DNA of 64,000 nucleotides from Sinorhizobium garamanticum (GTDB lineage Bacteria > Pseudomonadota > Alphaproteobacteria > Rhizobiales > Rhizobiaceae), in NCBI RefSeq assembly GCF_029892065.1, contig NZ_CP120373.1:3355001-3419000 (forward strand). The letters run 5' to 3'. The notes below the pieces were generated by a model that was not told the origin of the DNA, did no database searches, and was given only the letters and a program-made list of their open reading frames with translations. This document shows positions 1-7,624 of the stretch, piece after piece. Numbering within the stretch: the stretch's first letter is position 1; each line of letters begins with the position of its first letter. Position numbers and translations under genes: made by a program.

Positions 1-1367
1 TCGCCTCGTGCCGTTAACAACCACTCCTTTGAGTAGGTTCGGGCCATGGCGCTCAGCGCCGGTGCAAAATCGGGACTTGCTTGCAGCGCAGCCTTCATCT
101 CCTTGCGCGCACGCCGCAAGTTTGGAAGCGTGAGTCGATTCAGGTGCGGTCTGCCGACAAGATATCGATGGTAAGCAGTCGGGTTCAGTTCAAGATAGGA
201 GCGTGTCGTTTCATGCCGCTCGATCTCACTGGAAACCGAAAGTGCGATGCGTCGCGAAATCACTCTTCGATCGCGAACAAGGTCAAGATGACCGAGGCCG
301 AACCTCTCCGCCCAAGTAATCTCGCTATCGGGAAGGAAGATTAGCTGGGCGAACAACGTCACTTCGTCTCCCAGGCTGCTGATCCGGGTGTCGAGAACGT
401 AGGTGACCGAATGGTTCTCAAAGAACGCAACCTGGTCCTCCATATCGTGGCCAATTCGAACGGCCGAATGGGGGGCTATAACCTGGAGGCTATTGAGGGC
501 ACAAAATCCGATCGTAATATCTTCGATCAACGAAGCGGCGACGAGGCCGGCGTCGGGACGGCTGGATTGATTGGTCGGAGGCAGCAACACAAGGCGAGGA
601 ATTGCCGCTTTGATGCCGGATCTGCCGGCATCAGATGAGGGCGCTCGCGCCTTAGCGAGGATTTTTGCCGATTTCTTATCGATGGCAGAACTAAGAGCAT
701 CGATGCCTCGCGAAATTGAACTGCTCCTCTGCTCAAAAAACCGTCGCAGGTCCTCAACTTCTCTTTCCGCGCCAAATATTTTTACGAGGAATCGGAGCGT
801 ATCTGGATCCGCGGGTTCGGCCCGGAAGAGGAGGATAGCCGCATCCTTGACGACTTCAGATTCCGCTTGGGTGCGGGCCAAAGGTGCCGCTCTTTCCAGC
901 GAATCTTTGAGAAGACGCTTGTGGTGATTTCTGCGTTCCGCGAGCCAACTGTCAAAATCGCAGCTGTCGCAGTTAACCGTCCCGATGAAAGACTGCTTCA
1001 ATAGGTCTGTGAGGCGCATAAGCTGAGAAACGGGCTCCGCCACACCCTCCTTGTCAATCGACAAGACATCGGAGGACAAAGACCCCCGATCAACGTAAAT
1101 CATGGTTTCCGTGAAGGAAAGGAACTGCGCTCCGAGTTCATTTTGGCGAGTCTTTATTCTCGAAACGGTCTTACGCAAGTTCGAAAGCGAAACGGCCTTA
1201 TCCTCGTTGCTCCATAAAAATGTAGCCAACTCCTGTCGATACGCAGAACCGCTTGGGGTTGTGAGCAAATAAACGAGAATCAGCAATCCCTTTTCGGGAA
1301 AAGCAACGTGGTTGCTTTCCGAGTCGACGAGCCTCAAGCCCCCAAAGGTCTGCAAAAAGAAAGCCAT
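1..1367 (-). CDS. BTAD/SARP-type transcriptional regulator with TolB-like domain (partial, runs off the left edge)
   Basis: Reverse-strand translation is open from an ATG at 1367 to position 1 (455 residues, no stop), preceded by a good ribosome site (AAAGGA, four bases before the ATG) and an in-frame stop upstream. Residues 1-80 have the pattern of the winged-helix domain of SARP/BTAD regulators (starts MAFFLQTFGGLRLVD, then ATFLW and NLRKTVSRIK). About residues 260-370 (PRLVLLPPTN...) look like the TolB-like domain that often follows it, and the last visible part begins a helical, probably TPR, region. Family knowledge: such proteins are one-component DNA-binding regulators with a sensory or TPR C-terminal half. 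The target is unknown and the C-terminus lies outside the window. It is the only convincing gene in the first 1.5 kb; all forward frames here are fragmentary. Confidence 0.8.
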   Translation of the reverse strand, partial: MAFFLQTFGGLRLVDSESNHVAFPEKGLLILVYLLTTPSGSAYRQELATFLWSNEDKAVSLSNLRKTVSRIKTRQNELGAQFLSFTETMIYVDRGSLSSDVLSIDKEGVAEPVSQLMRLTDLLKQSFIGTVNCDSCDFDSWLAERRNHHKRLLKDSLERAAPLARTQAESEVVKDAAILLFRAEPADPDTLRFLVKIFGAEREVEDLRRFFEQRSSSISRGIDALSSAIDKKSAKILAKARAPSSDAGRSGIKAAIPRLVLLPPTNQSSRPDAGLVAASLIEDITIGFCALNSLQVIAPHSAVRIGHDMEDQVAFFENHSVTYVLDTRISSLGDEVTLFAQLIFLPDSEITWAERFGLGHLDLVRDRRVISRRIALSVSSEIERHETTRSYLELNPTAYHRYLVGRPHLNRLTLPNLRRARKEMKAALQASPDFAPALSAMARTYSKEWLLTARG

Positions 1368-1653
1368 CTTGTCCTTTACGGCGCGACCCGATGTAGAAGA
1401 TGTCCCAGGTCGGCGGCCGACTGTGTATCAGCGGCAGTTTGTTCCAACTGCGCGCAGACTTCAACAACTGCGTTCATTTCTGAACAAGCTATCGTTAGGG
1501 TAGATTTCAGCAGCAAATTGCGCGACGATTTCGAGAGGTTTGCGACTCTTGCGCATTACGGAAGCTGAGCACGATCGACGCAGGCGGCGGAGTCCTCCGG
1601 TTCGAAACGCTCACATCGCTGATGTACGAGGGACATACTGTGGAAGGTCATTG

Positions 1654-2112
1654 ATGAAATCTGAGCGCATGTCTTTTTTGATCACGCAGATGAACGAGGC
1701 AGACCTCGAAGCGGCAGCAACCATCATTTCTCGCGCATACGCCGCGCCCCCTTGGAATGAGGACTGGCCCGTCGAAGCCGCAACTGAACGTGTTTCGCAG
1801 CTTTTGGCCGCGCCAAAGCGAATAGCGTTAGCGGCCCGGGACGCAGACAATGTCATTGGGATTACAATCGGCACGCGGCACAGACACCATGCAGGCCAGT
1901 TGCTGTACTTGGAGGAGGTTGCGGTGCTTCCAGGTGAGCAGGGTGCCGGCGTTGGAACGGCACTGCTTGGCGCCATCGTCGAGGCGGCAAAGGCGGCGGG
2001 ATGTCACAAAGTATGGCTGGTATCGCAACGCTCGGGCAGAGTATCCGAGTTCTACCGTCGTAATGGGTTCGTCTCCAGCGACAAACTCGATATCTACTCC
2101 AAATTGGCTTGA
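1654..2112 (+). CDS. GNAT family N-acetyltransferase
   Basis: 152 residues when started at ATG 1654, which follows GGAAGG at six bases. The open frame runs further upstream but that part is Arg-rich and not protein-like. The acetyl-CoA loop of the GNAT fold is visible as GEQGAGVGTALL around residues 90-102, after the beta-strand LLYLEEVAVLP, and the C-terminus has the usual SEFYRRNGF motif. It should transfer an acetyl group to a small amine or protein amine in the cytoplasm; the substrate cannot be read from sequence. It stands alone between the divergent SARP-type regulator and a repeat-filled spacer. Confidence 0.85.
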   Translation: MKSERMSFLITQMNEADLEAAATIISRAYAAPPWNEDWPVEAATERVSQLLAAPKRIALAARDADNVIGITIGTRHRHHAGQLLYLEEVAVLPGEQGAGVGTALLGAIVEAAKAAGCHKVWLVSQRSGRVSEFYRRNGFVSSDKLDIYSKLA

Positions 2113-2571
2113 GCTGTATTGGGCTGGTTGCGAGAGGATTAGCAGGGCGTTTCGCCTGAACGCCGGACAAGCGTGCTGCGAAGGCATTTCTGTTCGAAGC
2201 TGATGTGCCGGCGACACGCCCGTCAAGCAGCTCGCGGTCTTCGTCCGCTCGTCAGCGACGAGGAATAGGCGGCGGGTCCTTCGAGAGCCAGAGTGGGCAA
2301 GGGGCCTGCGTACAAGGGCGCGGGGCCTTTTGTTGTGCGCGTCACCCATACGTCGGACTCGCTATTGTTGTTGGTTCGGTTCATCATCAACCCTCGCTGG
2401 GGCTGGTCGTCCCGGCTATGCGTCGAATGCGTCGCGAGAACGCATGTCCTGCTACTGCATGATTCCCTGAATCGGAATCGATTTAGGGACGAAATCATGC
2501 AGAGATTCAAAGTTCTACAGCGACCTATGCGCCTCTAACGAGACGCGCGGCGCTGTAGAGAGGAAAAATCG
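2113..2571. other. Spacer without a convincing gene
   Basis: 459 bases. The right part (2454-2558) is a bipartite palindromic repeat described separately. The left part holds only short frames on both strands. The best is a possible 54-codon frame on the minus strand, 2223-2387, with a weak GAGGG site; I do not call it a gene. Confidence 0.6.
2454..2558 (+). repeat. Bipartite palindromic intergenic repeat, family A, copy 1
   Basis: About 105 bases in two hairpins. The first is bounded by TGCATGATT and AATCATGCA with an inner AT-rich palindrome around ATCGGAATCGATT. The second runs from CTACAGCG to CGCTGTAG with an inner arm GACGCGC. Near-copies occur at 27071-27167 (reversed), 33579-33635 (reversed, second hairpin only), 34577-34675, 35805-35908 and 40141-40234, and a split copy lies around 21652-21934. 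Confidence 0.85.
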
Positions 2572-2658
2572 ATGTCACCAGAGTGGCCGATGTTCATTCT
2601 ACAGTGCATCGTCGTCTTCGGCCTCGTCAGCGCGCTGTTCATCCGGTTCGGCGAGTAG
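2572..2658 (+). CDS. 28-residue single-span membrane peptide (small ORF)
   Basis: ATG at 2572 follows AGAGGAAA at a normal distance. The peptide begins MSPEWPMFILQ, has one hydrophobic stretch (about residues 7-23, rich in I, V, L, F) and ends IRFGE. The N-terminal residues before the stretch and the single Arg after it suggest one inner-membrane span. It ends nine bases before the stop of the convergent VOC gene. No family is recognised. A ribosome site plus a clean transmembrane profile argue for expression; nothing shows its role. Confidence 0.45.
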   Translation: MSPEWPMFILQCIVVFGLVSALFIRFGE

Positions 2659-2666
2659 CCCCCTCT

Positions 2667-3020
2667 TTACTGGGCCGACCAGACCGCGAGCTCGTATCCG
2701 TCCGGGTCGGCGAAATGGAAGCGGCGGCCGCCGGGGAAGGAGTAGATCGGCTTGACGATCTTGCCGCCGGCCGCCTCGACCCGCCGTGCCGCGTCCTGAA
2801 GATCGTCGGCGTAGAGGATGACGAGCGGCCCGCCGCTCCGGACGGGACCAAGTGTCGTGAAGCCGCCCGTCAGGCGACCGTCGGCGAATTCGCAATATTC
2901 CGGCCCGTAATCCTTGAAGGTCCAGCCGAAGGCGCCGCCGTAAAAGGCCTTGCTCGCTTCGATGTTTGCCACGTTGAACTCGATGTAGTCGATGCGGCGG
3001 TCGTTGTCCTTGTTGCTCAT
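2667..3020 (-). CDS. VOC (glyoxalase/bleomycin-resistance fold) family protein
   Basis: 117 residues. The sequence shows the two beta-alpha-beta-beta-beta units of the vicinal oxygen chelate fold: IDYIEFNVANIEASKAFY at the N-terminus and GPLVILYADDLQDA followed by the ending FHFADPDGYELAVW. Such short one-domain proteins act as metal-dependent lyases, dioxygenases or resistance proteins; the substrate is not deducible. It is the last gene of a leftward group with an SRPBCC protein and an AraC-type regulator, a frequent combination in rhizobia, so co-regulation is likely. Confidence 0.88.
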   Translation of the reverse strand: MSNKDNDRRIDYIEFNVANIEASKAFYGGAFGWTFKDYGPEYCEFADGRLTGGFTTLGPVRSGGPLVILYADDLQDAARRVEAAGGKIVKPIYSFPGGRRFHFADPDGYELAVWSAQ

Positions 3021-3047
3021 GGCGTCCCAATTCCTCCTGTTCGTTGC

Positions 3048-3452
3048 TTAACGCTCGGATTCCATGATGGACTTGAGCGTCGCGAGATCCTTTTCGACGG
3101 CTGTCGCATCAGCGGCGAACTCCTCGTCACTCATGTCCGGCTGTCGGAGCAGGGTAAACATGACCTCGGCGCCGTCGCCGTTCGGCACGACGCGTAACGC
3201 GTTGTGCACCTTGAGCCCGCTTTCGAGCATCACGAGATGGTCGACCACGCCGAAATCATTGTCCGGCGCAAAGCGCACGCGCGCGTTTCCGAGCGGACCG
3301 GGTGCGATCCATTCGTCGCCGTCGCGGGTGAGGCCCGTGGAAAGCCCGGCCGCCCAAAGCGGCATCTTCTCGTGATCGGCCATGAAGGCATAGACGTCGC
3401 GCCAATCGCGCGCGATCGATGTGTGGATGATTTTTGCCGCCATGGTTGCCAT
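3048..3452 (-). CDS. SRPBCC family protein
   Basis: 134 residues if started at ATG 3452, which has AGGGAG at about seven bases; the frame upstream of it is low-complexity. The chain begins with IIHTSIARDWRDVYAFMADHE, the usual first strand and helix of the START/Bet v1-like (SRPBCC) fold, and ends with a long helix (EEFAADATAVEKDLATLKSIME). Members bind hydrophobic ligands or act as ATPase activators (AHSA1-like); the ligand is unknown. It lies 27 bases upstream of the VOC gene on the same strand, so the two are probably one transcript. Confidence 0.82.
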   Translation of the reverse strand: MATMAAKIIHTSIARDWRDVYAFMADHEKMPLWAAGLSTGLTRDGDEWIAPGPLGNARVRFAPDNDFGVVDHLVMLESGLKVHNALRVVPNGDGAEVMFTLLRQPDMSDEEFAADATAVEKDLATLKSIMESER

Positions 3453-3563
3453 GCGTTCACTCCCTTTGGCGCCACGGCTACCACGTTCCGAGGGCGCCGT
3501 CTTGAACGAAACGGCCAAACACGGTCGGCTGTTCGGCAGTCCGCCGCCGCGTGACAGTTCGTA

Positions 3564-4403
3564 TTATCGTTCGTGATAAGCAAGTTGCCGAACTTTTCTA
3601 AAGTCCTGCATCACATATGCGAGCTGCTTCTGAATATCGCCGGGGGTCAACGACGTCAGTTCCCTTGCCTCGCGGCTGAGGTGAGCCTGATCGGCATAGC
3701 CTGCGTCGAGTGCGAGCGTCGCCAATGCGGATTGCGGCCGGGCTCCGCAGGCGACGAGAAAGCGCAGCAGCCGAAGGATGCGGTCGAGCGTCTTGGCGCC
3801 GTAGCCGAAATGCTCGCGACAGCGACGACGCAGCGTCCGTTCGCTGGTTCCTGTCTCTTGAACGAGCGTGCGGATCGGCTCGACGGAGCTTATCCGGTCG
3901 TTTTCGAGAAGCGAGACACAGGCGGTGATCTCGGCCGATGGCGGCTTCACAGTCGGGAGCAGGCTTTGCAGAGCCGCCCGGAGAACTGCAATCCGGGCCG
4001 CGGCATCCGTCGCTTCCGCCATCTGCGCCTCCAGCACACGCGCCTCGCGGCCCCAGAAAGCATCGAGCGGAACCGTCTTGCCCGTGATCCCGTCGAGCGG
4101 GGTGCGCAGCCAGGAGGCGGCCGAGCCAATGCGGAAGCGAGCGCCGACGACGGTTTCGCCGGCGACGAGCTGGGGAAAGGCCGCCACCTTGTCTGGCCCG
4201 ACGACCGCAAGACCGCCGGAAATCCAGATGATGTCGACGCAACCATCCGGTACCACCGCAACACGCGCTGGCTCGTGCAGGTGATGCGTCCAGAAGCACT
4301 TCACATCGCCGGCCAACGCGCCGGATGACGCTTGCTCGCGATAGATGCCTCGGCTCTGGGCGAGCCCGGGACAGTCGGGCGGGTCTTGCGGGATTTCCTT
4401 CAT
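3564..4403 (-). CDS. AraC family transcriptional regulator
   Basis: 279 residues from the ATG at 4403; an upstream in-frame extension to 4529 exists but is compositionally poor, so the start is uncertain. The N-terminal part (GDVKCFWTHHLHEP, VVPDGCVDIIWI, then WLRTPLDGITG) is the ligand-side domain seen in AraC regulators with the DUF6597 layout. The C-terminal 90 residues carry the two helix-turn-helix units, including GTSERTLRRRCREHFGYGAK and the second-helix DAGYADQAHLSREAREL. It probably controls the SRPBCC and VOC genes directly downstream (110-base gap). A FixK/FNR-type palindrome lies 130 bases upstream of its start. Confidence 0.85.
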   Translation of the reverse strand: MKEIPQDPPDCPGLAQSRGIYREQASSGALAGDVKCFWTHHLHEPARVAVVPDGCVDIIWISGGLAVVGPDKVAAFPQLVAGETVVGARFRIGSAASWLRTPLDGITGKTVPLDAFWGREARVLEAQMAEATDAAARIAVLRAALQSLLPTVKPPSAEITACVSLLENDRISSVEPIRTLVQETGTSERTLRRRCREHFGYGAKTLDRILRLLRFLVACGARPQSALATLALDAGYADQAHLSREARELTSLTPGDIQKQLAYVMQDFRKVRQLAYHER

Positions 4404-4886
4404 CCGAAACGATCCGTCGTACAAAGCTTCTCCAACCTTACACCGGAAATCGGGCACAAAGCGTGCAGGCAAAATCCAATTGGTGCGCGATTTGGACGTT
4501 TCGACGCACCGTGCGGCAATAGGGTGCATACTTGACGCAGATCAAGGTTAGGCGCGGTCAGATCCGGCAAAACGCGGCTCGAATAGCAAAGCATTCTCGG
4601 ATTCCCATCAATGCGCCCCCAGCCTGTCGCCAAAGCTGCGTCCGTCTCTGGACACTCGACAAGATCTGGAAACGCGTCGTCAGCATGGCGACGGCTAGCC
4701 TGAAATGGATTGATTTTCGCAGGAGTGGCTTGTCGTAAATCGATTTGGGTGCCAAAAGAACCTCCGCCGCCGCATGTCCTGGCCGCCCATCCCGGAGCGG
4801 GCCGAACATGCGCAGATCAATATCGAGGGGCTCTCCGCGTGTCTGTTCCGATCGCGGCGGCTCTTCTTTCCAACGGAGGCAATCAC
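4404..4886. other. Divergent promoter region between the AraC regulator and gnd
   Basis: 483 bases, no coding frame with a supported start. It holds a FixK/FNR-type palindrome at 4532-4545 (described separately). The rest shows no clear repeat or hairpin. Confidence 0.6.
4532..4545. promoter_or_regulatory. FixK/FNR-type binding site (anaerobox)
   Basis: TTGACGCAGATCAA is an exact match to the rhizobial FixK/FNR pattern TTGA(T/C)-N4-(A/G)TCAA. It lies 129 bases upstream of the AraC gene (minus strand) and about 340 bases upstream of gnd. By distance it fits activation of the AraC transcript better. The match is seen; binding is inferred. Confidence 0.55.
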
Positions 4887-6317
4887 GTGTCACAGGCGGA
4901 AATCGGGCTTATCGGCCTCGGCGTCATGGGGTCGAACCTCGCCCTCAACATCGCGGAAAAGGGCAACAAGATCGCCGTATTCAACCGCACGGTCGAGGCG
5001 ACGCGCAAGTTCTATGCCGAGGCCGGCGCGCTCAAGGAGCAGATCGTTCCCTGCGAGACGATCGAAGAGTTTGTCGCCGCGATCCGCCCGCCGCGGCCGA
5101 TCATCATCATGATCAAGGCCGGTGAAGCCATTGACCAGCAGATGGAGATCCTGAAGCCCTATCTTGCCAAGGGCGACATCATGATCGACGCCGGCAACGC
5201 CAATTTCCGCGACACGATGCGCCGCTTCGAGGCGCTGAAGGACTCGGGGCTGACCTTCATCGGCATGGGTGTTTCCGGCGGCGAGGAGGGCGCGCGCCAC
5301 GGGCCGTCGATCATGGTCGGCGGCACGGAAGAGTCCTACCGCCGCGTCGAGAAGGTGCTGACCTCGATCGCCGCGAAATACGAGAACGACCCGTGTGTCG
5401 CCTGGCTCGGTGAAAACGGCGCCGGCCACTTCGTCAAGACGATCCACAACGGCATCGAATATGCCGACATGCAGATGATCGCCGAAATCTACGGCATCCT
5501 GCGCGACGGGCTGAAGATGAGCGCTGCCGAGATCGGCGAGGTCTTTGGCGCCTGGAACAAGGGCCGGCTCAACTCCTATCTGATCGAGATCACCGAAAAG
5601 GTGCTGAACGCCGCCGATCCCTTGACCGGCAAGCCGATCGTCGACCTGATCCTCGACAAGGCGGGCCAGAAGGGCACCGGCAAATGGTCGGTGATCGAGG
5701 CGCAGAACATGGGCATTCCGGCGACCGGCATCGAAGCCGCCGTAGCCGCCCGCAGCATTTCCTCGATGAAGGAGGAGCGTGAAGCAGCCGAGAAGATCCT
5801 CGGCCTGCCGCCGGTCGGCGACTTCACGGTGGCCGACAGGGATGCGTTCCTCAAGGACCTCGAAAGCGCACTGCTCGCCGCCAAGATCGGCGCCTATGCG
5901 CAAGGCTTCTCTGTGATGTCGGCCGCCTCGAAGGAGTTCGGCTGGAACCTGCCGATGCCGACGATCGCCAAAATCTGGCGTGCCGGCTGCATTATTCGCT
6001 CGCAGTTCCTCGACGAGATCACCACCGCCTTTACCAAGGCGCCGGATGCCGCCAATCTGATTGTGACGCCGGCCTTTGCGGCGATGGTCAAGGAGACGGA
6101 CGCAGCACTGCGCCGTGTCGTTTCCGCCGCCGTGCTCGGCGGCCTCCCGGTGCCGGCGCTCGCCTCAGCGCTCGGCTACTTCGACAGCTACCGGCGCGGC
6201 CGTGGCACGGCCAACGTCATCCAGGCGCAACGCGACTTCTTCGGCGCCCACGGCTTCGACCGCGTCGATGGCGCCGACAGCCACCACGGTCCGTGGGGGA
6301 GTGGGCTGAACGGTTAA
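4887..6317 (+). CDS. gnd: 6-phosphogluconate dehydrogenase (NADP-dependent, decarboxylating)
   Basis: 476 residues from a GTG at 4887 preceded by GGAGG at seven bases; the length is typical of the long 6PGDH form. It oxidises and decarboxylates 6-phosphogluconate to ribulose 5-phosphate in the pentose phosphate pathway. Visible are the Rossmann start IGLIGLGVMGSNLALNIAEKG, the substrate signature GVSGGEEGARHGPSIMVGG and the catalytic-lysine region HFVKTIHNGIEY. The C-terminal tail GRGTANVIQAQRDFFGAHGF closes the partner active site. It stands as a single gene, with a GC hairpin 27 bases after its stop. Confidence 0.97.
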   Translation: MSQAEIGLIGLGVMGSNLALNIAEKGNKIAVFNRTVEATRKFYAEAGALKEQIVPCETIEEFVAAIRPPRPIIIMIKAGEAIDQQMEILKPYLAKGDIMIDAGNANFRDTMRRFEALKDSGLTFIGMGVSGGEEGARHGPSIMVGGTEESYRRVEKVLTSIAAKYENDPCVAWLGENGAGHFVKTIHNGIEYADMQMIAEIYGILRDGLKMSAAEIGEVFGAWNKGRLNSYLIEITEKVLNAADPLTGKPIVDLILDKAGQKGTGKWSVIEAQNMGIPATGIEAAVAARSISSMKEEREAAEKILGLPPVGDFTVADRDAFLKDLESALLAAKIGAYAQGFSVMSAASKEFGWNLPMPTIAKIWRAGCIIRSQFLDEITTAFTKAPDAANLIVTPAFAAMVKETDAALRRVVSAAVLGGLPVPALASALGYFDSYRRGRGTANVIQAQRDFFGAHGFDRVDGADSHHGPWGSGLNG

Positions 6318-6343
6318 GGCGGATCGGTCTTCGCGTAAAAAAT

Positions 6344-6366
6344 GGGGCGGCTTTCGCGGCCGCCCC
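6344..6366. terminator. GC-rich hairpin after gnd
   Basis: GGGGCGGC and GCCGCCCC form an 8-bp stem with a 7-base loop. An A6 run directly precedes it on the plus strand, so it would make a canonical U-tailed terminator only for leftward transcripts. For gnd it is at best a weak or 3'-protective hairpin. Confidence 0.5.
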
Positions 6367-6441
6367 CGTAAGCTTTTGAAACTACGCAATTCCGCACGGA
6401 ATTGCGCCAGAGTTCCACTCAGAAAACTCTCAAAAACCGGT

Positions 6442-6708
6442 ATGAAACTGAAAGTGATCGACGGCGGTAAAGCCAATGAAGCCATGTCCGCCGACAGGCC
6501 GACCATCCGCGCCGAGGCGGAGCGACGCATAAAGGCGACCGGCTACGAGCAATGGCGGGTTCGCAGCCTCGCAACCGGCTCGCCGGTCCCGAAGTCCACC
6601 CAATATCTAAAGATGCAGATCGAATTCGTTGCCGAGAAACTCGAGCAGCTCAATCCCATCCCCGGTGATTTCACCGACGACAAGTACTGGCCAACTATCG
6701 GGGCGTGA
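6442..6708 (+). CDS. Conserved-looking hypothetical protein
   Basis: 88 residues from ATG 6442 (MKLKVIDGGKANEAMSADRP). The frame is also open from 6376, but that stretch overlaps a palindromic sequence (GCAATTCCGCACGGAATTGC). The middle, IRAEAERRIKATGYEQWRVRSLATGSPVPKS, and the end, QLNPIPGDFTDDKYWP, look like a compact soluble helical protein. No strong ribosome site is visible, which leaves the start open. Function unknown. It converges on the monooxygenase-like gene at 6735 with a 26-base gap. Confidence 0.6.
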   Translation: MKLKVIDGGKANEAMSADRPTIRAEAERRIKATGYEQWRVRSLATGSPVPKSTQYLKMQIEFVAEKLEQLNPIPGDFTDDKYWPTIGA

Positions 6709-6734
6709 TGACTGCGCCCGCGCAGCCAGTGGCG

Positions 6735-7040
6735 CTATTTGGTTGGCGCGCTCTCGTAGATCGCCTCACCGGAAACGGCATCCGTGACGTCTATGCTTTC
6801 CCCCTGCCCCTCGAGGGAGTGGCGGAACTTGTCGAGATTGCTGATCATTTTCGGCCGCGCTGCAACGATGTGATCGAAACTTTCCCACTCGCCGATCGAG
6901 CAATAGGACCGTTCGCCGGTCTTGATGAGCGCCATTTTCCGCAATCCTTCGAAATCGCGACGAAGTTGGCGGAACCAGGTCTCAAACTCGTCCTCCAGCC
7001 CCGGTTTCGTACGGAAGCGAACCACGTTGTATGCTGTCAT
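6735..7040 (-). CDS. ABM-fold (antibiotic biosynthesis monooxygenase-like) protein
   Basis: 101 residues from ATG 7040, with a GGGGGT stretch upstream as ribosome site. The chain MTAYNVVRFRTKPGLEDEFETWFRQL...GERSYCSIGEWESFDHIVAARPKM matches the dimeric alpha-beta barrel of ABM-domain proteins in length and order: beta-strand, long helix with F-x-x-W-F, then strand and GEWES. Members include heme-degrading and quinone monooxygenases and many unassigned enzymes. It is divergent from the gene at 7207, another small ferredoxin-like protein, and the two share a 166-base promoter region. Confidence 0.72.
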   Translation of the reverse strand: MTAYNVVRFRTKPGLEDEFETWFRQLRRDFEGLRKMALIKTGERSYCSIGEWESFDHIVAARPKMISNLDKFRHSLEGQGESIDVTDAVSGEAIYESAPTK

Positions 7041-7206
7041 GACGCTACCCCCATATCTTTCGGAGGCAAGAATACCATTAATGGTGGCGGTAGTTCCACC
7101 ACTCAATTTTGCCGAGATTGCCGGCCGAAATGTCACCGGTCGCAGCACTCTCACGCATGATCGCCCGCAAGAGCGGGCGGCTAACCAAATGAGGAGGATC
7201 GAAGCC

Positions 7207-7563
7207 ATGAAGAGATTTCTGGCCATTTACATAGGGACGGAAGCCGCGCTCGCGAGATCGCAGTGGAAGCAGATGGACGACGAAGAGCGCAAGGCGCGTG
7301 AGGTTGCGGGCGTCGAGGCGTGGATGGAATGGGGAAGGGCGAATGCGGCCTCCATCATCGACCAGGGAAGCCCTCTCGGGAAGACGAAGCGCGTGTCCCC
7401 GGAAGGGATTTCCGACATCAAGAACAGCATGACGGGGTATGTGGTCGTTCAGGCGGAATCGCACGAAGCTGCCGCAAGGCTGTTCGAGAAACATCCGCAT
7501 TTCACGATCTTCCCGGGCGACGCCGTGGAAATCATGGAATGTCTGCCGCTTCCTGGGCAGTAA
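7207..7563 (+). CDS. YciI-like small protein (dimeric alpha-beta barrel)
   Basis: 118 residues from ATG 7207, with GAGGAGG nine bases upstream. The order of elements (MKRFLAIYIG strand, helix with WKQMDDEERKAREVAGVEAWMEWG, strand GYVVVQAESHEAAARLFEKHP, then GDAVEIMECLP) fits YCII/DGPF-type proteins, which are often encoded near ECF sigma factors or regulators. The assignment is by pattern only. Reaction and substrate unknown. Confidence 0.7.
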   Translation: MKRFLAIYIGTEAALARSQWKQMDDEERKAREVAGVEAWMEWGRANAASIIDQGSPLGKTKRVSPEGISDIKNSMTGYVVVQAESHEAAARLFEKHPHFTIFPGDAVEIMECLPLPGQ

Positions 7564-7624
7564 GGCATCGCAACAATCGAACCCGAGGCAAACGGCGCAG
7601 AGGGGGGTCTGTCGGCCGTCTCAG

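Noticed and set aside
571..927. 118-codon plus-strand frame in the first kilobase
   Set aside because: Shadow of the minus-strand SARP/BTAD regulator, which is open through the whole region.
2223..2387. Possible 54-codon minus-strand gene
   Set aside because: Only a weak GAGGG site, no recognisable sequence features, lies in a repeat-rich spacer.
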